Shown here: in pieces, positions 57,749 through 64,000 of the stretch
Layout of the letters: each line of letters begins with the position of its first letter
How positions within the stretch are numbered: position 1 is the first letter of the stretch
NCBI GenBank assembly: GCA_029255685.2
Contig: CM055320.2
Coordinates: forward strand, 46,287,910 to 46,351,909
From: Silene conica
Taxonomy: Eukaryota; Streptophyta; Magnoliopsida; Caryophyllales; Caryophyllaceae
Length of the DNA: 64,000 nt
Reading direction: 5' to 3'
Translations under genes and position numbers: made by a program
Notes under the pieces: model-generated
What the model saw: the letters and a program-made list of their open reading frames with translations, nothing else
What the model was told of the DNA's origin: nothing
Databases searched by the model: none

Positions 57749-60700
57749 CTACTCTGGGTTCTTGCAACAGATTCTTGCCTCGACTTCTCTTTTGATCTGA
57801 CTAGCTAGCATCTTAGGCATGACAAGTACACCATTGATGCGAGCATTATTCCTTTGCATCCATGTATGATAGTATATAGCAGTAATAATCACTGCCATTC
57901 GTTTCCAGTTGCTATCACTTGAGTTCCCTGTAAACATTATAGTTTCAGAAGGTATGTTGAGCTGCATCTGTCCTTCCATTTCCTCTCGAAGTTTCCTATT
58001 ATAGGAACAGTCCAGGAACAGATGGTCCCTTGTTTCAGTAGCAGTCCCACAGGCACAGCACAGGTCATCACTGCTGCATCCTATCCTGAGGAGCTTTTCT
58101 TTCAGATTCAGACCATTGGTATAGGTAAACCATGTGATTACAGCATGTTTGGGTATGTTCCAAATGTTCCAGCAAAGGGGAGCCCATTCTGGCTTGGCAA
58201 CAGCAGGAACCAGCCAGTCATAGCCATGTTTTACTGTGTATCCCTGTGGATTTGGCATCCAAATATCATTTGTATAAGCAGCCTTCAAGGCCTCTTTAGC
58301 TTTGCAAACACTCTTCCAGGTCCAAGGTGTGTCAGCAGGTGGATGATAAGAATCCCAGGATTGATCCTTTAAGTACAGTTGGTGAACCCATCTGATCCAG
58401 AGTCTATCAGATTTGTAGTACATCCAATTGACAAGCTTCCCCACAGCAGCAAGGTTCCACTCAGCCACTTTTTTAATCCCCAAACCCCCTTCTGCTTTTG
58501 CCTTAGTGACTGTATCCCAAGCCACCATGGGTACTCTGTGGTAGTCACTACTGCCACTCCATAAGAAATTCCTACAGATGGCCTCAATTCGTTTTATGAT
58601 GCTTTTGGGTATAAGGAAAATAGCAGCCCAGTAACAATGTATAGTAGTTAGCACAGAGGTAATAAGAGTTAACCTCCCTGCATATGAGAGTTTCCTGGCT
58701 CCAAGGCCTCTGATTCTGCTCACTATCTTCTCTGTAAGTTTGTGACATTCCTGCTTGCTTATCTTACCAGATTGTATGGGCACCCCCAGGTATCTGAATG
58801 GGAAACTGCCTTCCCTGAAGCCTGTGACATTCTGAATATCTGCCTTCAATTCCTCATCCATGCCATTGAAGTAGATATCAGATTTGGATGAATTTAGTTT
58901 CAAACCAGATGCTGCAGAAAAAGAGTTAAAAGCTCTCATGAGAAGAATAATGGAATGAGCATTTCCTTTGCAAAACATAAGCAGATCGTCAGCAAACATA
59001 AGATGGGTGAGCTTGAGATGTTTGCACAGAGGATGGTACTGGAAATTTCCCCTATCAGTTGCATATTTGAGGAGTCTTGAGAGATATTCCATACACATAG
59101 TAAAAAGAAGGGGGGATATTGGATCCCCTTGTCTAAGCCCTCTTTGCCCCTTAAAGTATCCAAACATACTTCCATTCAGTGCTAAGGTGAAGGTTGGAGA
59201 AGTGACACAAGCCAACACCAGCTTGATGAAATGGGCTGGGAATTTGAACTGAGTTAGCAGCTGCTCTACAAAAGGCCACTCAATGGTATCATATGCCTTT
59301 TGTAGATCAATCTTGAACAGGCATCTTGGGGACACATTCTGCCTTGAGTACATATGTATCAGATCTTGGCATATAAGCACATTCTCAATGATTGACCTCC
59401 CCCTTATAAAAGCACCTTGGTTCTCCTGTATAAGGTCTGGTAACACAAGGGCTAGTCTGTTGCACAGGAGCTTGGCTATGACTTTATACAGCACATTGCA
59501 GCAAGCTATAGGCCTGAACTGTGTCACTGAAGAAGGCCTCTCACACTTAGGGATGAGGGTGATAGTTGTAGCATTCACTTGTTGGAGTAATTGTCCAGTC
59601 CTGAAGAAATCAGCCACTGCCTCACAGACATCTGAGCCAATGATATCCCATGAATCTTTGTAAAACTGGCTACTATACCCATCTGGCCCTGGAGCCTTGG
59701 TGTTAGGAATGGAGTAGATGGCTTCTTTTATTTCCTGAGCAGTCACTGGCCTATTTAGAATAGTACAGTGGTTCTCAGAGCATACAGAGCCTGTGGCCAT
59801 GACTACAGTCCTGACTGGTTCAGTGGCAGCTGTACTGCCTAATAAGGATTGATAATAGTGCAGGAAAGCAGCTTGGATATCAGTTTGGCCAGTGCAGACC
59901 CTACCCTGAAGGTCAGCTATCTGCACTACTTTATTTTGTATGTTCCTTTGCCTGATACTGCTATGAAAATAAGCAGTATTATGATCTCCCTCTTCCAACC
60001 ATTTAGTTTTAGCCTTCTGATACAGAAAACTGTCCCTGGCTTTGATAAGGATTCTAGTTTCCTCCAGAAGTGCTATCTCCTCATTCAAGAGGTCAGCATT
60101 TGTTACATCCTCCCTGATCTTTGTCTGCAGAATGTCTAGATCAGTAATAGCCTGATTAGTTTTTAGCTCTATATCAGCAAACCTGTCTTTGTTGAGAGCT
60201 TTCAATGGCCCCTTCAAAAGTTTGAGTTTTTTAACTACACAAAACATCCTGGTACCATAGAAAGGGGATGCCCATGCCTCCTGGACAGTTGAATGGAAAA
60301 CTGGGGAGGTACTCCACATATTATAGTACTTAAAGTTCATCTTTTTGCTTGAGCACATCTGAGCATTACTCACAGTACAGGGAGTGTGATCCATGAGTCC
60401 TTCAGTATGGAAATGTGCCACTAAGTCAGGAAAACAAGCTAACCAGTGTTGATTCCCCATAAACCTATCCAGCCTGCTGAATCTCCTTTGATCTGGTGCC
60501 CTCTTATTAGTCCATGTATAATAGGATCCAGTGCCTGGTATATCAGCCATATCACAATCATGAATACACTGCATAAACTCCTCCATCTCAGCTTTCTTAG
60601 TAGTTCCACCCAGTCTCTCAGAGGGATCCAGGACAATATTGAAATCTCCTGCTAGAGCCCATGGCATGTTGCAACTAGCAGCTATGTGCCTGAGAGTATC

Positions 60701-61066
60701 CCATAGCTCCTTCCTTTTCTCCCCCTCATTAAAAGCATAAATCATGGTAATGAGGAAAGTTTTCTTTGTCACCTGTTCAGTTACCTTAGCATGGATACAT
60801 TGGGGGTTATAATGCAGCACAGTGACATCAAACATACTAGGTTTCCACATCAACCATACACGTCCCCCTGGATGAAGGTGACAGTTGGTTGTGATGCACC
60901 AGCCATTGATCATAGAGGTAGTAATTTTATTTAGGTTCGCACCTCCTACTTTTGTTTCAAGCAAACCAAAAAGACCAATATCTTTATTCTTAAGAAAATC
61001 TCTTACTATATTTTGTTTATTTACACTATTGAGACCACGAACATTCCAAAACCCTATGCTATTCAT
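57749..61066 (-). CDS. LINE ORF2: endonuclease, reverse transcriptase, zf-RVT
   Basis: I choose the ATG at 61,066 (MNSIGFWNVRGLN), where the endonuclease domain begins; the frame is open further upstream to 61,303. With that choice the protein has 1,105 residues. In order: apurinic-type endonuclease with LLETKV, WALAGDFNIVLD, RLDRF and MDHTP; reverse transcriptase with KAPGPDGYSSQFYK, IDLQKAYDTIEW, GLRQGDPISPLLF and catalytic FADD (about residues 691-694 from this start); then a zf-RVT cysteine motif CCACGTATETRDHLFLDC. No RNase H domain follows. It nicks target DNA and copies the RNA there. No stop or lost catalytic residue is seen. Confidence 0.93.
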   Translation of the reverse strand: MNSIGFWNVRGLNSVNKQNIVRDFLKNKDIGLFGLLETKVGGANLNKITTSMINGWCITTNCHLHPGGRVWLMWKPSMFDVTVLHYNPQCIHAKVTEQVTKKTFLITMIYAFNEGEKRKELWDTLRHIAASCNMPWALAGDFNIVLDPSERLGGTTKKAEMEEFMQCIHDCDMADIPGTGSYYTWTNKRAPDQRRFSRLDRFMGNQHWLACFPDLVAHFHTEGLMDHTPCTVSNAQMCSSKKMNFKYYNMWSTSPVFHSTVQEAWASPFYGTRMFCVVKKLKLLKGPLKALNKDRFADIELKTNQAITDLDILQTKIREDVTNADLLNEEIALLEETRILIKARDSFLYQKAKTKWLEEGDHNTAYFHSSIRQRNIQNKVVQIADLQGRVCTGQTDIQAAFLHYYQSLLGSTAATEPVRTVVMATGSVCSENHCTILNRPVTAQEIKEAIYSIPNTKAPGPDGYSSQFYKDSWDIIGSDVCEAVADFFRTGQLLQQVNATTITLIPKCERPSSVTQFRPIACCNVLYKVIAKLLCNRLALVLPDLIQENQGAFIRGRSIIENVLICQDLIHMYSRQNVSPRCLFKIDLQKAYDTIEWPFVEQLLTQFKFPAHFIKLVLACVTSPTFTLALNGSMFGYFKGQRGLRQGDPISPLLFTMCMEYLSRLLKYATDRGNFQYHPLCKHLKLTHLMFADDLLMFCKGNAHSIILLMRAFNSFSAASGLKLNSSKSDIYFNGMDEELKADIQNVTGFREGSFPFRYLGVPIQSGKISKQECHKLTEKIVSRIRGLGARKLSYAGRLTLITSVLTTIHCYWAAIFLIPKSIIKRIEAICRNFLWSGSSDYHRVPMVAWDTVTKAKAEGGLGIKKVAEWNLAAVGKLVNWMYYKSDRLWIRWVHQLYLKDQSWDSYHPPADTPWTWKSVCKAKEALKAAYTNDIWMPNPQGYTVKHGYDWLVPAVAKPEWAPLCWNIWNIPKHAVITWFTYTNGLNLKEKLLRIGCSSDDLCCACGTATETRDHLFLDCSYNRKLREEMEGQMQLNIPSETIMFTGNSSDSNWKRMAVIITAIYYHTWMQRNNARINGVLVMPKMLASQIKREVEARICCKNPE

Positions 61067-62348
61067 GAGAAACAGAGGGGGGTATGTCAGTGTCACCATT
61101 TCCAACCTGTGAGTCTTCTCTGCTTGATACTGGCTTTGCACCAGGAGGGAGAGCCTGCTGCTGTAAAGGGGTATCCTGTGCTCCTCCCATATGCTGTGAA
61201 GACTGATCAGGCTGACCAGTTTCCTTGTTCTGTGAACCCTGTGCTCCTCCCAAACTCTGATCTGTGTTTGAAGCAATTCCATTCTGTTCCATTGTCTGGC
61301 CATCCTGCACCTGTGCTGACTGTTCAGGGGCAGTCAGAAGTAGTCTCATATTTGGTATTGGCACTGGTTGGACAGGCTTCCAAGTCTTAGTGACTTTAGG
61401 ACCTTGTTTGGCTGGATATTTGCCCTTCCTGCACTGATGTGTCTCATGGCCTACCCCCTTGCACGCAGTGCAGCTTGAGGGTTTCCATTCATACTCAACC
61501 TTCACCTTTTGAACTATCCCATGCTCATCTTTAAACTGAATCTCTTTAGGGTACTGTTTACCCACTGGTAATTCCACCATGGTCCTAGCAAACCCAAGTC
61601 TGGTCTTCTCAGTGGTGGCTTGGTCAGATTTAATGTACTTCCCCACAAGCCCTGCCACTGCTGGTAGGCACTTGCCCCAGAATTTTAAAGGTAAAGCCTG
61701 CAACCTTACCCATGCTGGCACCAGTTTTACATCAGCCTTTAAAAGATCAATATTTTCACTCCATGGTTTAACAATGAGAGGTTTATTGTCAAACATGTAG
61801 TATCCAGTGTTTAAAACCAGTTCCTTTTCGCGCATATCCTTGAAGTGAACCAGGAATATGCCATTAGGCATAAACGAAACTTTATCAATACCATGTTTAT
61901 GCCATATTCGATGGATAAAACCATTCAAGACCTCCCATGGAGGGTTTGCTCCTAACACAAAACAGTAGACTGCCTGGTTCCAATATGTTACCTCCTCCTG
62001 GACATCCTCATGTGTAAATTGTATCATATCTGGTAATTCACTGTCCAATCCCTTGCTCTGTGTATGTGAACGTAAAGGAATATTACCTGATTCGCTTAAA
62101 GTTTCTGTATTGCTAGGAATATCATTCTCCTCATCATCAAAACACAATCCTGGTATAGGCTGCACTTCATGCATTGATTTGGAACGTAAGATATCATTCT
62201 CATCTGGACCAGTTTTCCTTCCATTTGCTTGTTCATTAGGTTTATTCATGGTACTCAAAACTCTCTGTATGAAAGCACGTTGCTTTAGTTTATTGTTCTG
62301 CGCTGAATGTTGTTTGGATTTGGTTTTCTGTGCTGAATTCCTAGCCAT
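61059..62348 (-). CDS. LINE ORF1: DUF4283-like RNA-binding protein with zinc knuckle
   Basis: A 429-residue protein. A basic N-terminus is followed by a DUF4283-like block (YCFVLGANPPWEVLNGFI, GIFLVHFKDMREKELVLN, WVRLQALPLKFWG), then a CCHC knuckle CTACKGVGHETHQC near residues 295-308, and a Gln/Pro-rich tail. Plant L1 ORF1 proteins of this kind bind their RNA. Its stop TAG overlaps the ORF2 start by 8 bases (ATGAATAG), suggesting reinitiation. Confidence 0.9.
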   Translation of the reverse strand: MARNSAQKTKSKQHSAQNNKLKQRAFIQRVLSTMNKPNEQANGRKTGPDENDILRSKSMHEVQPIPGLCFDDEENDIPSNTETLSESGNIPLRSHTQSKGLDSELPDMIQFTHEDVQEEVTYWNQAVYCFVLGANPPWEVLNGFIHRIWHKHGIDKVSFMPNGIFLVHFKDMREKELVLNTGYYMFDNKPLIVKPWSENIDLLKADVKLVPAWVRLQALPLKFWGKCLPAVAGLVGKYIKSDQATTEKTRLGFARTMVELPVGKQYPKEIQFKDEHGIVQKVKVEYEWKPSSCTACKGVGHETHQCRKGKYPAKQGPKVTKTWKPVQPVPIPNMRLLLTAPEQSAQVQDGQTMEQNGIASNTDQSLGGAQGSQNKETGQPDQSSQHMGGAQDTPLQQQALPPGAKPVSSREDSQVGNGDTDIPPSVSHE

Positions 62349-62439
62349 GATACAAGGGGATCAAAGCTAGGGCAAGAAGAAGAAGATCGCTTTTCAGTCG
62401 CCTTCCATTAGGGTTTTTCCAGTCATATCATCATAGCAT

Positions 62440-63268
62440 CCGTCGTCATTGTTGGTTGTCTCAGATACGTATGGTTTCGGATATAAGTACTTGCACTTGC
62501 CCGGACTGCTCTTATGTTTCATGCACGCACACTCAGGATCTAGTTTCCCACATGGACCGTGCATCATGTGTTTTATCACAGCTGCACGCAGATTCGAATT
62601 TGACCGAGAAGGGATTTCAGCAGATACGAATTTGTCGAAATCAGCTGGACAGTTCATCCTGCCACCAACTTTCATAATCACTAAGAAATGGGCATGAGGC
62701 AACCCTCTCTTCTGAAACTCGACTACATATACAAATGCAGCAACTTCCCCAAATTTTTTTTCATCAACCAGCTTTTTTTTTAACAATAACAGTTTAGCTC
62801 GAAATACTCTAGCCACGATATCAGGACGATTTTGAGCCTCTTCTCCAGGTGCCAGTTCATTTTTTATTTCAGGCCAATTTGAATTGCATGTCATAGTTAT
62901 AAAAAAATCTGGTTTTCCGAATCGCTGAACAAGAGCCATTGCATTTAGGTATCTCCTCTTCATGTCTCGAGGGCCACATATATATGTTGCTGGGAGGATA
63001 ACGCGCCGCCCTACATTTGCTGCGCACTGTTCACCAGCATCAATGGTGTCAAGCAATCCCTGGTATAATTCAGATCTGATTGTATCTTGATTATGCCTAA
63101 GGTAATCTAACCGGGTGTTTTCTAACTTCACATACATGTCAACGATATATTGCTGTAAGCATCTCCCAGCTCTCAACATCATATTTCCTGATCTATTTTG
63201 CAGTTTATAACAATAATACTCACGACATGAAATATTTCGATCTTCTGAATTCTCCCGACAAAAACTCT
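62440..63268 (-). pseudogene. Rep/helicase: exon with HUH motif
   Basis: Second exon in the window. It opens QSFCRENSEDRNISCREYYC after the 110-bp intron and passes LLRAGRCLQQYIVDMYVKLENTRLDYLR-type Rep sequence. It has FITMTCNSNWPEI and the HUH motif in EFQKRGLPHAHFLV, then Cys-rich MHGPCGKLDPECAC. It stops at the LINE junction with TTNNDDG. Confidence 0.9.
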
Positions 63269-63378
63269 CTGAAATAATGAAAAATACACTACTATTGTAT
63301 TATTACACAAAATGAAGTCAGTAAACAGTCTATTGCAACTACCATTCAGACTTTAATGAATATACACGTATGACTTAC

Positions 63379-64000
63379 GTTGTGCCTCTGCATCCAAAAG
63401 AGTATCAACGTCTGTGAAGCTAGATGGAGGCGGCGTTGAACTCTGTACAGCTTCTTCTGTTTTATTTTTGGCAACGTGCTTCTTGAGCCCTTGTCGCCAT
63501 CCACATTCCCCTTTGGGAAACAACAACGGGTACTGCAGTGGATCATAGCAGCCATAATAATGCATGACTCGATGCGAAACCTCACTATGGCTAGTAACCA
63601 ATATGTGAGGTCCATCAGTCTCACCAGACGTAGAATCGTCAGGCCAGATTGCAGCAACCTCGTCAGACGTAGGAGCATTGCTTACACGTTGGTCTTGGTT
63701 AGGATTTTTTGTGATGACTATCTTAGTGTTGGTAGTAACAGTCACATCTTTCAAGGATCGGAAGAAGCGAGCATATGGATTTGTCTCTGTTACATTCATT
63801 AATATATTAATGACAGCTGCATCGAGTTCTTTGAAACATGCTGCACGATTTGTAGCTTCGTGCAGGCCATCATAAAAGTACAGTTGTAGGAATTTAGGGC
63901 GACTGCCACATGGAAGTAGGTCTGGTACATTGTGGTACATTTGACCATGAAGTTTTAAAACATAAATACCTTTAATCGTCTGTGATTCGAACTTCCCACC
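63379..64000 (-). pseudogene. Rep/helicase: N-terminal exon, open to window edge
   Basis: The minus-strand frame is open from the window edge and reads YHNVPDLLPCGSRPKFLQLYF, the usual Helitron N-terminal region, then a linker with DEVAAIWPDD and YYGCYDPLQYPLLFPKGECGW. The donor is AAC|GTAAGT at 63,378/63,379. The true start codon lies beyond the window. Confidence 0.88.

Larger units (their letters stand above)
57564..62439 (-). mobile_element. Full-length L1-type LINE
   Basis: Minus-strand element with a roughly 90-bp 5' leader, ORF1 (62,348-61,059), ORF2 (61,066-57,749), a 3' UTR and a poly-A tail (about 57,564-57,590). CCGTCGTCATT occurs at both edges (57,553-57,563 and 62,440-62,450). 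The similarity extends about 3 more bases with one mismatch. Both ORFs are open and the ends look complete, so this copy may be young. It sits inside the Rep-coding region of the Helitron. Confidence 0.92.
42553..64000 (-). mobile_element. Large protein-coding Helitron (5' end beyond window)
   Basis: The 3' end is CTAG (complement of 42,553-42,556) before a T, preceded by a 9-bp GC-rich hairpin, as in Helitrons. On the same strand follow an RPA1-like gene (48,504-51,786) and a Rep/helicase gene from 53,550 to beyond 64,000. Removing the nested TRIM, solo LTR and LINE leaves about 14.5 kb in the window. That the hairpin belongs to the same element as the helicase is inferred from strand, order and absence of another Helitron end between. 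Confidence 0.65.
53550..64000 (-). pseudogene. Helitron Rep/helicase gene, broken and split (5' end outside window)
   Basis: Multi-domain rolling-circle transposase. From the right edge: the N-terminal Helitron_like_N block (DLLPCGSRPKFLQLYFYD, YYGCYDPLQYPLLFPKGECGW), intron 63,269-63,378, then the Rep domain with HUH motif RGLPHAHFLV and, after the LINE, the Tyr motif KYLYKYVYNGHD. Next is the SF1 helicase, and a C-terminal AMTINKSQGKTLDRVVVYLP. Insertions at 57,564-62,439 and 53,812-55,299 split it. Other lesions: TAA at 57,234-57,236, a frameshift at an A run near 57,130, and TGA at 56,516-56,518. It cannot make a full protein, but all catalytic motifs remain recognisable. Confidence 0.9.

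Overview
This is nuclear genomic DNA from a flowering plant, almost certainly a eudicot. It holds one large intron-rich housekeeping gene, followed by about 42 kb of transposable elements inserted into one another. Evidence for a plant: the gene is closest to plant DNA polymerase delta; introns are AT-rich; the Ty1/copia and TRIM elements carry the plant-typical TGGTATCAGAGC primer site; and there are Athila-like, Helitron, Tourist-like and tRNA-SINE sequences. I cannot name the species.

1-21,901 (+): POLD1, the catalytic subunit of DNA polymerase delta. I modelled 30 exons. The joined coding length is 3,210 nt (1,069 codons plus stop) with no break in frame; only a short N-terminal piece lies upstream of the window. 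Its introns hold a Tourist-like MITE (4,599-5,030), a tRNA-derived SINE with a 12-bp duplication (5,830-6,144), a tiny SINE stub, and a 4.8-kb GC-AG intron filled by two opposed Helitrons and an inverted SINE-like pair.

22,190-42,552: a nested LTR-retrotransposon cluster. A decayed Ty3/gypsy gag-protease remnant (minus strand) is followed by a copia-type LTR (A), which is entered by another LTR (B). B is split by a 14.35-kb Athila-like element (minus strand, 5-bp duplication GATTC). The Athila-like element has gag and protease but no reverse transcriptase in the window, and itself contains a TRIM and a decayed Ty1/copia element. LTR B is then entered by copia element C.

42,553-64,000 (minus): the 3' part of a large protein-coding Helitron inserted in element C. 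From its CTAG end and GC-rich hairpin inward it carries two related small F-box-like genes on opposite strands, a TOPLESS-like exon fragment, a 249-bp inverted repeat, a nine-exon RPA1-like gene with one premature stop, and the Rep/helicase gene running off the right edge. The Rep/helicase gene has two nonsense codons and one frameshift and is cut by two insertions: a solo LTR of family B (duplication ACTGA) and a full-length L1-type LINE with both ORFs open (duplication of 11 bp or more). A complete TRIM with LTRs that look identical sits between the RPA and Rep/helicase genes.

Functionally, POLD1 is the only clear host gene. The Rep/helicase and RPA-like proteins would form the Helitron's rolling-circle replication set, and the F-box-like pair is unexplained cargo or accessory coding. 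All exon borders and element ends were read by eye; no alignment or search was run.
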